Of a stretch of 64,000 nt of DNA, positions 52,291-60,381 are shown piece by piece. Source of the DNA: Paracoccus solventivorans (GTDB taxonomy: Bacteria > Pseudomonadota > Alphaproteobacteria > Rhodobacterales > Rhodobacteraceae). Location of the stretch: contig NZ_FRCK01000005.1 of NCBI RefSeq assembly GCF_900142875.1, positions 62,001 through 126,000 on the forward strand. The letters run 5' to 3'. The stretch's first letter is position 1; the number at the start of each line of letters is the position of its first letter. The notes below the pieces were generated by a model. It saw only the letters and a list, made by a program, of their open reading frames with translations. It ran no database searches and was not told the DNA's origin. The position numbers and the translations under genes were made by a program.

Positions 52291-52776
52291 GGCGGTTCCT
52301 GCTGCTTGCCGTGGTCAGCCCGGGATCGCGCGGCGAGAGGGGCGGGTCAAGTGGGGGACTGCAGCCCAACTTGGAGCCGCTCGGAAGGGTGTGGTGATGA
52401 TGCTCGGAACCTTGGGGCACATCCACGCGCCGGAGCCGCGCCTGGCATATCCGACGAGGAGGATGACGCCAAAGGCCCGCATCAGCAACCACCGGCAGAG
52501 GCATAGGGAACCATCTGTAAATGCTAAGCTTATTACGGCGCTTCGCCACGAAGGAACACGCGTCCACTGATCAAGGAGGTTTGAGCCGTCAAGAAGGGAC
52601 TTCAACGGTCCAATATTTGCGTCAACGGTCCACCTCCGTTCGGCACAGCCTTCCCGCAGGGCATCGTAAATAACAATAATCCGTATTATGTAATTCAAGC
52701 AGACGTGCGCAGCCGCTGCTTGACACCCGGTCTTGGCCAACCACCATGCTTCGACCTCGAAGATACAGGACGAACC
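52291..52776. other. Gene-free segment with an 11-bp direct repeat
   Basis: No supported coding frame on either strand. TCAACGGTCCA occurs at 52602-52612 and 52622-52632, exactly 20 bp apart, followed by an AT-rich stretch (about 52665-52700) in an otherwise GC-rich genome. TTGACA at 52720-52725 could be a -35 box for the gene at 52777, but the matching -10 is poor. The layout resembles a promoter with two tandem regulator half-sites on one helix face. Confidence 0.5.
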
Positions 52777-53190
52777 ATGGACCTACGCCAGCTCACCCCA
52801 GATCTTTCCGTCGCGCCCCAGATCGAGCCCGAGGATATGCGCCGGCTGGCCGAGGCGGGATTTACCGCGGTGGTCGCCAACCGGCCGGATTCCGAGGTCG
52901 GGCCCTCGCATCAAAGCGCCCGGTTGGCCGAGCTGGCGGCCGAGGCCGGGCTTGATTTCCATTATCTGCCGATCCTGCCCGGGCAACTCGGCCCGGAACA
53001 GGTCCGGGCGCTGCGCGAGATCCTCGACGGCGCCCAGGGAAAGGTGCTGGCCTATTGCCGCTCGGGGACGCGCTCGACGATGGCCTGGGCGCTCGGCCAG
53101 GCCGGGCGGCGGCCGGCGGCCGAGATCATGCAGGCCGCGGCCCGCGCCGGATACGACCTCTCGGACCTGATCCCGGCGCTGGAAGGCTGA
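52777..53190 (+). CDS. TIGR01244-family sulfur transferase / rhodanese-like protein
   Basis: A 137-residue protein of the DUF442/TIGR01244 family. 'LSVAPQIEPEDMRRLAEAGFTAVVANRPDSE' is the N-terminal signature, and the active-site loop is C94-R-S-G-T-R-S100 in 'VLAYCRSGTRSTMAWAL'. The six-residue loop is rhodanese-like rather than the C-x5-R of tyrosine phosphatases. Members are linked to sulfide/persulfide metabolism, and no partner is adjacent here. The start at 52777 has AGGA a few bases upstream. Confidence 0.85.
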   Translation: MDLRQLTPDLSVAPQIEPEDMRRLAEAGFTAVVANRPDSEVGPSHQSARLAELAAEAGLDFHYLPILPGQLGPEQVRALREILDGAQGKVLAYCRSGTRSTMAWALGQAGRRPAAEIMQAAARAGYDLSDLIPALEG

Positions 53191-53231
53191 GCCCGCAGCG
53201 GCCGCCCGGGGACGGCCGCGCGGTGTCAGGT

Positions 53232-54053
53232 TCAGCGCGCCAGTTCGCGCACGATCACGCCGCGGGTGTTGATGGTCACGGTGACCGGCTCGCCCTCGGG
53301 GTTCACGGCCTCGACCTCGGTGCGCGGGCCGTCGCGGGTGACGGTGCCGGGCTGGGTATAGCCGGCGTCCTGCAGCAGCCGCTGCACGCCCGCGTCATCC
53401 AGCGCGGCCGGAGCTGCCTGCGGCGCGCGGCGGGCGTCGTCGCCGCGGTGGAACCGCTGCATCTGCCGCAGGCCGCGGTCGTCGCGGCCATCCTTGCCGC
53501 GCCAGCCCATGCCGTGGTCATGGGCGCCGCGGTCCTTGCCTTTGATCCCGCGGGGACCGAAATCCATCTCGCCGCGGCCAAAGCGGTGCAGCGTGCCGTC
53601 ATTGCCGAAGCCGGCGCGGATCCCCTGCCCCTGCGCGTCGGTGCCGAACACCATCACGCCTTGGTCGCCACGGCCAATCCCTTGAATCTGCGCGAATTCT
53701 TTCAGGATCGCCTGGTCGCGGACCGGCTGCGGCACCAGCCGCTCGACGATGGCGGCGGGCAGCGGCGCGGATTCGGCGCGGATCATCCGCAGCGTGCCCT
53801 GGCTGTCCAGCATGGCGCGGAACGCCGGGCCGCCGGGCAGCGTGCCCTGCACCTGCTGGCCGCGCCGACCTTTGGTGACGCGGGCATCGGTGATGCCCAG
53901 ATCGGTCAGCGCCTGCGGCAGCGCGGTAGCCGGTGCGGGCTGGGTCGCCGGCGGCGTTTCGGGGGCGGGCTGGGTGGTCTGCGCGGCCAGCGGCGCGGCC
54001 AGCGCCGTCATCGCCACCATCACCGCAGCGGAATTGCGAAACCTGCGAAGCAT
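53232..54053 (-). CDS. Secreted protein of unknown function, divergent from PhoPQ-type genes
   Basis: A 273-residue exported protein: signal peptide 'MLRRFRNSAAVMVAMTALAAPLAAQ', then a Pro/Thr/Ala linker. Two similar modules of PepSY-like topology follow: 'LPQALTDLGITDARVTKGRRGQQVQGTL' near residue 45 and 'LDDAGVQRLLQDAGYTQPGTVTRDG' near 215. Between them is a His/Asp/Arg-rich stretch ('DRGAHDHGMGWRGKDGRDDR'). I do not recognise a named family. AAAGGA precedes the ATG. The divergent neighbour is a PepSY-like protein with a two-component system, so it may be a target or modulator of that system. Confidence 0.7.
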   Translation of the reverse strand: MLRRFRNSAAVMVAMTALAAPLAAQTTQPAPETPPATQPAPATALPQALTDLGITDARVTKGRRGQQVQGTLPGGPAFRAMLDSQGTLRMIRAESAPLPAAIVERLVPQPVRDQAILKEFAQIQGIGRGDQGVMVFGTDAQGQGIRAGFGNDGTLHRFGRGEMDFGPRGIKGKDRGAHDHGMGWRGKDGRDDRGLRQMQRFHRGDDARRAPQAAPAALDDAGVQRLLQDAGYTQPGTVTRDGPRTEVEAVNPEGEPVTVTINTRGVIVRELAR

Positions 54054-54181
54054 CGTGATTTTCCTTTCGTTCGCATCGTTCCGGGCTGCCTGTCGTCCCG
54101 GATCGAATCGCAATCTAGCCGCCCGCACCCGAACGAAAGACCAACGGCGCGTTTGGTTTCCGTTTGGCTTCCGGGGTAAAG

Positions 54182-54604
54182 ATGGGGCCGATGCGCGCGC
54201 GATTCTTCATCCCCCTGCTGTTACTGGCCGCGCTGGCCGTGGCGCTGGCGCTGCTGTCGGCGCGTCACCCGCCGCCCTATCCGCGCCCCCCGGCGCGCCA
54301 CCACGACCCGATGCCAGTGGATAACCCCGATTTCGGCGACGCCGCCCCCGGCTGGATGGCCGAGGTCATCCCCATGCACCAGGCCGTGCGCCGGGCCGGC
54401 CAGCGCTTCGACGGGCGGGTGCTCGACATCGCGCTGCTGCCGCCCGGGCCGGGGCCGTCGCCGCTGGTCTATCGCATCCGGCTGCTGACCCGCGCGGGCG
54501 ACGTGCTGGACATCAGGATGGATGCGCTCGACGGGCGCTTCCTGGAACTGCGCGGCGCCGATCTTTCGGGCGTCCGCCGCGACAAGCCCAACCGAAAGGA
54601 CTGA
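54182..54604 (+). CDS. Small membrane-anchored PepSY-like protein
   Basis: A 140-residue protein with one N-terminal hydrophobic anchor ('FFIPLLLLAALAVALALL') and a periplasmic domain with PepSY-like pattern ('IPMHQAVRRAGQRFDGRVLDIAL' then 'YRIRLLTRAGDVLDIRMDALDGRFLELRG'). PepSY proteins often sit with PhoPQ-type systems and inhibit the sensor. It ends 1 bp before the response-regulator ATG. ATG at 54182 or 54191 (MRARFF) could be used. Confidence 0.72.
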   Translation: MGPMRARFFIPLLLLAALAVALALLSARHPPPYPRPPARHHDPMPVDNPDFGDAAPGWMAEVIPMHQAVRRAGQRFDGRVLDIALLPPGPGPSPLVYRIRLLTRAGDVLDIRMDALDGRFLELRGADLSGVRRDKPNRKD

Positions 54605-54605
54605 G

Positions 54606-55268
54606 ATGCGCTGCCTGATCGCCGAGGATGACCCCACGCTGTCCGCCCAGCTGGCCCGCGCCATGGCCGAGGGCGGGTTCGTCGCCGATGTCTTCCACGA
54701 TGGCGAGGCCGCCGAGTTCGCCGGCGCGACCGAGACCTATGACGTCGCCATCCTCGACCTGGGCCTGCCCGGGCTGCCGGGGCTCGAGGTGCTGTCGCGC
54801 TGGCGGGCGCAGGGGGTGGCGATGCCGGTGCTGATCCTGACCGCGCGCGGCGACTGGACCGACAAGGTGGCGGGGTTCCGCGCCGGGGCCGACGACTATG
54901 CGGTCAAGCCGTTCCGGCTGGACGAGGTGGTGCTGCGCGCCCAGACCCTGGTGCGCCGCGCCGCAGGCCATGCGCAGGCGGTGCTGACCGCCGGGCCGCT
55001 GTCCTACGACACGCAGCTGGGCGTCATCACCCGCGACGGGGTGGCGCTGAAGCTGACCCCGTTCGAGACGCGGATCCTCGGCTATCTCATGCACCACCCC
55101 GACCGCGTGGTCAGCCGCAGCGAACTGAGCGAGCATCTGTATGATGCCGGCAGCGACCGCGACCACAAGTCGCTCGAGGTCGTCATCGGCCGGCTGCGCC
55201 GCAAGATCGGCGACGGGCTGATCGAGACCCGCCGCGGCGAGGGCTATGTGCTGCGGCGCGCGCCATGA
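54606..55268 (+). CDS. OmpR/PhoP-family response regulator
   Basis: A 220-residue regulator. The receiver domain has acidic pocket 'AEDD', phosphoacceptor Asp51 in 'VAILDLGLPGLPG' and Lys in 'DDYAVKPF'. The C-terminal winged helix contains 'LKLTPFETRILGYLMHHPDRVVSRSELSEHLYD' and 'VVIGRLRRKIGDGLIETRRGEGYVL'. ATGA overlap with the sensor kinase gene shows translational coupling. It is nearest to PhoP by architecture, but the signal is unknown. Confidence 0.92.
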   Translation: MRCLIAEDDPTLSAQLARAMAEGGFVADVFHDGEAAEFAGATETYDVAILDLGLPGLPGLEVLSRWRAQGVAMPVLILTARGDWTDKVAGFRAGADDYAVKPFRLDEVVLRAQTLVRRAAGHAQAVLTAGPLSYDTQLGVITRDGVALKLTPFETRILGYLMHHPDRVVSRSELSEHLYDAGSDRDHKSLEVVIGRLRRKIGDGLIETRRGEGYVLRRAP

Positions 55269-56590
55269 TGCTCGATTCCATCCGCGCGCGGCTGCTGGCG
55301 GCGGCGGCGCTGTGGCTGACGCTGGTGCTGCTGGCGGCGTGGTGGTTCATCGGCGGCGTGCTGGAACGCTTCGTGACCGAGCGTTTCGACGCCGAGGCCG
55401 CGGTGATCGCCGAGACCCTGATCGCCGGGGTCGAGCCGGGCGTGGATACTGCCCCTGCCCCTGCCCTCGTCGAGATCACGCGCCCCCCCGCCGATCCGCG
55501 GCTGTCGCTGCCGCTGTCGCTGTGGAGCTGGCAGCTGGAAACCGCGGATGGGGACTTCATCGCCCGCTCGCCCTCGCTGCTGGACCTGCGGCTGGAGGCG
55601 CCGCCGGGCAGCTATGCCGGCCAGCCCGGCACCGGCCCCGATGGCGAGGCGCTGCGGGTGATGCGCCGCGTCTTTACCCTGCCTGGGGTCGAGCCGCCGC
55701 TGGCGGTGGTGGTGACCGTGCCGCGCGCCGAGATCGACGCCGCCATGTCGCTGGTGCGTCCGCCGCTGGCGCTGGCGCTGGTGGTGCTGGGCGCGGGACT
55801 GGCGGCGGCCAGCCTGGTGCAGGTGGGCTGGGGGCTGCGCACGCTGGACGCGCTTGGCCGCGACATCCGCCGCATCCGCGCCGGTCAGGCCGAGCACATC
55901 CCCCTGCCCCCGGTCGCCGAGCTGCGCCCGGTCGCGGCAGAGCTGAATGCGCTGCTTGACGCCAACCGCTCGGTGATCGCGCGGGCGCGCGAGCATCTGG
56001 GCAATCTGGCGCATTCGCTGCGCACGCCGCTGTCGGCGCTGGCCAACACCCTGCCGGACGACCACCCCGGGCGGGCGCTGGTGGCGCGGATGGACCGGCA
56101 GATCTCCTGGCACCTGCGCCGCGCCCGCAGCGCCGGGCAGCCGCGATTGTTGGGGCATGCGACCCCGGTGGCGCCGGTGGTGGACGATATCCTGCTGGTG
56201 CTGCGTCGCCCGGCCGAGGACCGCGGCCTGCGCATCGCCACCGCCTGCGCTCCCGCCGCCCGCTTTGCCGGCGAGCGGCAGGATCTCGAGGAAATGCTGG
56301 GTAACCTTCTGGAAAACGCAGTGAAATACGCGCGCAGCGCGATCGGCGTCACCGCCGGCGAGCAGTCCGGGCAGCTGGTGATCGCCATCGAGGACGACGG
56401 CCCCGGCATGGCGGACAGCGACCACGCCCGCGCCCTGTCCCGCGGCGGCCGGCTGGACGAGATGGGCCCGCCCGGCGCCGGTCTGGGCCTCGCCATCGTC
56501 GCAGATCTCGCCGCGCTGCACGGCGGCGGGCTGGCGCTGGGGCGGTCAGGCCTGGGCGGGCTGCGGGCGGTGCTGACGCTGCCGGGTTAG
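55265..56590 (+). CDS. PhoQ-like sensor histidine kinase
   Basis: A 441-residue sensor kinase. TM1 is at about residues 10-32, a periplasmic sensor domain at about 33-160 and TM2 at about 163-185. Dimerisation/phosphoacceptor 'HLGNLAHSLRTPLSALANTL' has His250. HATPase blocks are 'LEEMLGNLLENAVKYAR', 'AIEDDGPGM' and 'PPGAGLGLAIVADLAALHGG'. The G1/lid region around 'HARALSRGGRLDE' is as in PhoQ/QseC-like kinases. It overlaps the regulator gene and is followed by a short-form repeat that probably terminates the operon. Confidence 0.92.
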   Translation: MMLDSIRARLLAAAALWLTLVLLAAWWFIGGVLERFVTERFDAEAAVIAETLIAGVEPGVDTAPAPALVEITRPPADPRLSLPLSLWSWQLETADGDFIARSPSLLDLRLEAPPGSYAGQPGTGPDGEALRVMRRVFTLPGVEPPLAVVVTVPRAEIDAAMSLVRPPLALALVVLGAGLAAASLVQVGWGLRTLDALGRDIRRIRAGQAEHIPLPPVAELRPVAAELNALLDANRSVIARAREHLGNLAHSLRTPLSALANTLPDDHPGRALVARMDRQISWHLRRARSAGQPRLLGHATPVAPVVDDILLVLRRPAEDRGLRIATACAPAARFAGERQDLEEMLGNLLENAVKYARSAIGVTAGEQSGQLVIAIEDDGPGMADSDHARALSRGGRLDEMGPPGAGLGLAIVADLAALHGGGLALGRSGLGGLRAVLTLPG

Positions 56591-56617
56591 TTCCGGGCCA
56601 GAGTCCTGCGTCAGTGG

Positions 56618-56670
56618 GCTTCGCCCGCCGGCCTGCGGCCGGCTCCCCAGGATATGTGCAAAGAAGAAGT
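56618..56670 (+). repeat. Short-form intergenic repeat after the sensor kinase
   Basis: Hairpins GGGCTTCGCCC and GCCGGCCTGCGGCCGGC are followed by TCCCCAGGATATGTGCAAAGAAGAAG, split here as TCCCCAGGATATG and TGCAAAGAAGAAG. This is the same order (hairpins, C-rich, GATAT, AAAGAAG) as at 8043 and 13843. It probably serves as 3' end of the operon. Confidence 0.55.
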
Positions 56671-56783
56671 GCCGTCTGCCACGCGCGGCCGCGGTTGGTC
56701 GAACGGAACAAGACCGAGCTATGAAAGTGGGAAACTCGTGGGAAATAATCCCACTGCCAGTCGAGGGGAGTTGGCTAAGCTAT

Positions 56784-56867
56784 TGGTGCCCGAGGTCGGA
56801 CTCGAACCGACATGCCTTGCGGCGGCGGATTTTGAATCCGCTGCGTCTACCATTCCGCCACTCGGGC
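56784..56867 (-). tRNA. tRNA-Leu (CAA)
   Basis: On the minus strand: GCCCGAGTGGCGGAATGGTA, anticodon stem GCGGA / TCCGC with loop giving CAA, a variable arm, T-arm GGTTCGAGTCC and encoded CCA. 84 nt. Confidence 0.95.
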
Positions 56868-56912
56868 CACCCTGCCCGTTTATGCGCAAGCCGGCCGCCG
56901 CGCAAGCGGGGT

Positions 56913-57857
56913 TCAGGTGGCGAGCCGGGCCTGCCGTGCCGCCCGCAGCCGGGCGAAATCCTCGCCCGCGTGATAGGACGACCGCGTCAGCGGCGTCGCC
57001 GAGACCATCAGGAACCCCTTGCCCCAGGCGGCTTTTTCATAGCCCGAGAACTCCTCGGGGGTGACGAAGCGGTCCACGCGGTGGTGTTTGGGGGTCGGCT
57101 GCAGATACTGGCCGATGGTGATGAAATCGACATCCGCCGCGCGCATGTCGTCCATCACCTGCAGCACCCCCTGCCGGTCCTCGCCCAAGCCCACCATGAT
57201 CCCGGATTTGGTGAACATCGATGGGTCCAGCTCTTTCACCCGCTGCAACAGCCGCAGCGAGGCGAAATACCGCGCCCCCGGCCGCACGGTGGGATACAGC
57301 CCCGGCACGGTTTCCAGATTGTGGTTGAACACGTCGGGCCGCGCCTCGACCACGGTTTCCAGCGCGTCGGGCCGGGCCTTCAGGAAATCGGGGGTCAGCA
57401 CCTCGATGGTGGACCCGGGCGCGCGGTGGCGGATCGCGCGGATGGTCTGGGCGAAATGCTCGGCGCCGCCATCCTCGAGGTCGTCGCGGTCGACGCTGGT
57501 GATCACCACGTGCTTCAGCCCCAGCGTGGCGACGGCATGGGCGACGCGCCCCGGCTCGAACACGTCCAGCGCGTTGGGCTTGCCGGTGGTGACGTTGCAG
57601 AAGGAACAGCCGCGGGTGCAGATCTCGCCCATGATCATCATGGTGGCGTGGCCCGCGCTCCAGCATTCGCCGACGTTGGGGCAGCCGGCCTCTTCGCAGA
57701 CGGTGGACAGGCGGTTGTTGCGCAGGATGTCGCGGGTGTCCTTGTAGCCTTGGCTGGTCGGGGCCTTGACCCGGATCCACGAGGGTTTCTTGGGCTGGCT
57801 CTGGTCGGGGCGATGGGCCTTTTCGGGGTGGCGCAGGATCGGGGGCGCGTCGGACAT
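56913..57857 (-). CDS. lipA: Lipoyl synthase
   Basis: A 314-residue radical-SAM enzyme inserting two sulfurs into protein-bound octanoate. The auxiliary Fe-S cluster ligands are Cys54, Cys59 and Cys65 ('[12 protein letters not shown]'). The radical-SAM cluster ligands are Cys80, Cys84 and Cys87 ('CTRGCSFC'). The conserved C-terminal Ser is in the '[11 protein letters not shown]' segment. AAGGGA lies 7 nt upstream of the ATG. It is a single gene divergent from the peroxiredoxin. Confidence 0.97.
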   Translation of the reverse strand: MSDAPPILRHPEKAHRPDQSQPKKPSWIRVKAPTSQGYKDTRDILRNNRLSTVCEEAGCPNVGECWSAGHATMMIMGEICTRGCSFCNVTTGKPNALDVFEPGRVAHAVATLGLKHVVITSVDRDDLEDGGAEHFAQTIRAIRHRAPGSTIEVLTPDFLKARPDALETVVEARPDVFNHNLETVPGLYPTVRPGARYFASLRLLQRVKELDPSMFTKSGIMVGLGEDRQGVLQVMDDMRAADVDFITIGQYLQPTPKHHRVDRFVTPEEFSGYEKAAWGKGFLMVSATPLTRSSYHAGEDFARLRAARQARLAT

Positions 57858-58010
57858 CGGTGATCCCTTCGGGCTGGGCTGGGCGGGCGCGGACTGTCCA
57901 GTCCGGCCTATCCTCTTGGCAGGGGTTGATCAACTGCCGCGTCCGGCCCAGATAGCGCACGGGGGGATTTCTGCGGCGCAGCAGCGCGCCGCGAGCAGAT
58001 GAGGACCAGC

Positions 58011-58556
58011 ATGAAGCCCGGCGACAGATTGCCCGACGTCATCTTTCACACCCGTATCCGCGACGCCTCGATCGGCGGGCCGAATCCGTTCCGCTGGAAC
58101 GAAACCACCACCAGCGATTATTTCGCCGGCAAGCGGGTGGTGCTGTTCTCGCTGCCCGGCGCCTTCACGCCCACCTGCTCGACCTTCCAGCTGCCCGAGT
58201 TCGAGGAGGCGGCGGCCGAAATGGCCGAGCTGGGGATCGACGAGATCTACTGCCTGTCGGTCAACGACGCCTTCGTGATGAACCAGTGGGCGCGCTCGCA
58301 AGAGCTGAAGAACGTCAAGGTGATCCCCGACGGCTCGGGCGAGTTCACCGCCAGGGTCGGGATGCTGGTGCGCAAGGACAACCTGGGCTTCGGCGCCCGC
58401 TCGTGGCGCTATGCGGCCATCGTCGACGACGGCGTGGTCGAGCGGCTGTTCGTCGAGCCGGGGAAATGCGACAACCACCCCGAGGATCCTTACGGCGAAT
58501 CCTCGCCCCAGGCGATCCTGGCCTATCTGCGCGACCGGGCCCGCGCCGCGGCCTGA
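58011..58556 (+). CDS. Peroxiredoxin (Prx5/AhpE-like redoxin)
   Basis: A 181-residue thiol peroxidase. The peroxidatic Cys56 is in 'LPGAFTPTCSTFQLPEFE' (Pro49, Thr53 and Cys56 of the P-x3-T-x2-C motif). 'ARVGMLVRKDNLGFGARSWRYAAIVDDG' is typical of the Prx5 subgroup, and 'FVEPGKCDNHPEDPYGESS' near the C terminus supplies another cysteine. The ATG at 58011 follows GAGGA, and the upstream in-frame ATG at 57999 overlaps that box. Confidence 0.9.
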   Translation: MKPGDRLPDVIFHTRIRDASIGGPNPFRWNETTTSDYFAGKRVVLFSLPGAFTPTCSTFQLPEFEEAAAEMAELGIDEIYCLSVNDAFVMNQWARSQELKNVKVIPDGSGEFTARVGMLVRKDNLGFGARSWRYAAIVDDGVVERLFVEPGKCDNHPEDPYGESSPQAILAYLRDRARAAA

Positions 58557-58647
58557 TCCCGCTGGCCGGAGCGGGGCATGATCCCCGTTCCGACGCCGAT
58601 CCGGCGTGACCTGCAACGACCTGGCCTGCGACGCCGGGCCGCACGCA

Positions 58648-59829
58648 TCAGCCGATCATCGGGGCGCCGCGGCCGTAGCGGTCCAGATAGTGGCGTTCCA
58701 GCCGCATCAGCGCCAGCCGCAGCACCACCTTGCCGGACCGCGCCGACCAGCCCAGCCGGCGCTCGGTCATCTCGATCCCTTCCAGGAAGCAGCAGACCCG
58801 CAGCACCAGATCACCCATGCCGGGACCCAGCTCGCGCAGCGCCTCGGCCACCCGGCTGCGCGCGGCATCAGAGCCGCCGCTGGCGCCGGGGGCGAAGCCC
58901 GCGTCGATGCCGGCGGTCATGAACCCGTCCCAGTTCTGGGTGATGCGGGTGCCCATCTGGGCCAGCTCGAAATCCTCGCGCAGCCGCTCGCCCGCGGCCA
59001 CCATGCCGGGGTCCAAAAACGGCTGTCCGTTGGCGTCGCGGCGCCGCGCTATCATCTGCAACGGGCTTTCCGCGACGTTGAACCGCATCCGGCGGCTGCC
59101 GCCCTCGGGGTCGTCCATCACCCGCTCTTCCATCACCCGATGCGCCCGCGCCTGAGGCGGGCCAAGGTCGGCGGGGCCATGGCCGGGGGCGGCATAGGGG
59201 GCCTGCGCCTCGGCCAGCCCCGGCCCGACCGGCAGCGCGCCCCCGAAATCGCCGGGCGCGGGCAGCCCGGCGCCGCGCCCGGCGGCCATGGATTTCAGCG
59301 CCGCGCGTCCGGCGGCGCTGATCCGGTGGCGGGTAATGCGCCCCTGCGCCACCAGCGTCACCCAGCCCCGCAGCGCCAGCAGCTCGGCCAGCCGGCGGTC
59401 GAGGATGGCGGTGCGGATGTCGGCGCGGGTCACGATTGCCTTGTCCATCCCCTCCGCCACCGCCAGCACCGCGCCGGGTTCCGCCAGCCGCCGCAGGGCG
59501 CGGCGCAGCTGCGCCAGATCCTCGGGCGAGGGCGCGCCCTGCCCCGTCCCGGCCGTTTCCACCGCGCGATCGACCAGCGGATCGTCGCGCCGGCTCTCGA
59601 ACCTGCGGATGCGCCGCAGGATGGTCGAGGCGTGGCAGCCGGTTTCCCGCGCCAGCGCCCGGATCGATTCGCCGCCCTGCACATGGCGCAGATACAGCCG
59701 CGCATCCTCGGGAAGGGTTGCGGCCGCATCCGCCGCGGGTTCCGGTGCGGCCGTGCTGCCGGGCGGCACCACTCCGCAGGACAGCGGAACGGCGGCCCCG
59801 CCCGAGAAACCACCCGTCAATATGGTCAT
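58648..59829 (-). CDS. DUF6456/HTH regulator, GafA-like candidate
   Basis: A 393-residue putative DNA-binding protein. An N-terminal helix-turn-helix segment ('ESIRALARETGCHASTILRRIRRFESRRDDPL') spans about residues 54-85. A second winged-helix-like part ('LAELLALRGWVTLVAQGRITRHRISAAGRAALKSM') is at about 145-180. The C-terminal domain ('RRMRFNVAESPLQMIARRRDANGQPFLDPGMVAAGERLREDFELAQMG') matches DUF6456. The architecture and the adjacent small gene resemble GafA, the direct activator of the Rhodobacter capsulatus gene transfer agent. That identification is from memory of the family and needs a search. The start at 59829 follows GAGG. The region upstream carries a TTAACC CtrA-type half-site (59943-59948). 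Confidence 0.65.
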   Translation of the reverse strand: MTILTGGFSGGAAVPLSCGVVPPGSTAAPEPAADAAATLPEDARLYLRHVQGGESIRALARETGCHASTILRRIRRFESRRDDPLVDRAVETAGTGQGAPSPEDLAQLRRALRRLAEPGAVLAVAEGMDKAIVTRADIRTAILDRRLAELLALRGWVTLVAQGRITRHRISAAGRAALKSMAAGRGAGLPAPGDFGGALPVGPGLAEAQAPYAAPGHGPADLGPPQARAHRVMEERVMDDPEGGSRRMRFNVAESPLQMIARRRDANGQPFLDPGMVAAGERLREDFELAQMGTRITQNWDGFMTAGIDAGFAPGASGGSDAARSRVAEALRELGPGMGDLVLRVCCFLEGIEMTERRLGWSARSGKVVLRLALMRLERHYLDRYGRGAPMIG

Positions 59830-60043
59830 GTCGTCTAGTCCTCTGTCATCCTTGGGCCACGCCGGCCCTGGGCCTGCACCTGTCGAAAAGGACAGGTCCG
59901 GGACCACTTCGGTGACGAATGGCTAAGATTTCCTAAAGATCATTAACCTTACCGGACGCTGCATCGCCGAGTTACGCAACAACCGCACATTGAGTGCAGG
60001 ATCGGGTCCAAGGAAAACCGCCCCGAATCCCGGAGACTCGAAG

Positions 60044-60379
60044 ATGAGCGTGATGTCCAACATCCTTGCCTTTCCCGCCCGCCCGGTGGGCAGCGCGTTG
60101 CGCCGGCCGGCGGTGCTGGTGCGGGCCGCGGTCGCCGGGCAGTCGCTGTGGCGGCGCGAACGCGACCTGCGCCGGGTGCTGCATTGCGAATCGCTGCCCG
60201 CGCCGGGGCAGGCGCTGGCGCGGCTGCGCGAGGAAGAGGACCGGCTGAACCTGGCCCGGCTGGAGGATGCGGCCGATTACGACATGCAGCAGCACGTGCG
60301 GCTGCTGATCGCGATCCTGGCCGAATCGCGGCTGGCGGCAGCGCGCGCCGCGGCGCCGCGGCTGCGGGCGCTGGGGTAA
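60044..60379 (+). CDS. Small DUF6477-like protein divergent from the GafA-like gene
   Basis: A 111-residue basic helical protein: 'RRPAVLVRAAVAGQSLWRRERDLRRVLHCESLPAPGQALARLREEEDRLNLARL' followed by 'DYDMQQHVRLLIAILAESRLAA'. I recall this pattern from the DUF6477 family that neighbours DUF6456 genes in Rhodobacterales. The function is unknown. GGAG lies about 10 nt upstream of the ATG at 60044; a second ATG at 60053 is possible. It is convergent with the HerA-like gene (2-bp gap). Confidence 0.68.
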   Translation: MSVMSNILAFPARPVGSALRRPAVLVRAAVAGQSLWRRERDLRRVLHCESLPAPGQALARLREEEDRLNLARLEDAADYDMQQHVRLLIAILAESRLAAARAAAPRLRALG

Positions 60380-60381
60380 GG

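Noticed and set aside
52283..52570. 95-codon plus-strand frame upstream of the rhodanese-like gene
   Set aside because: It begins inside the antisense of DUF1330, its composition is unlike local genes and no family is recognised; it is treated as non-coding.
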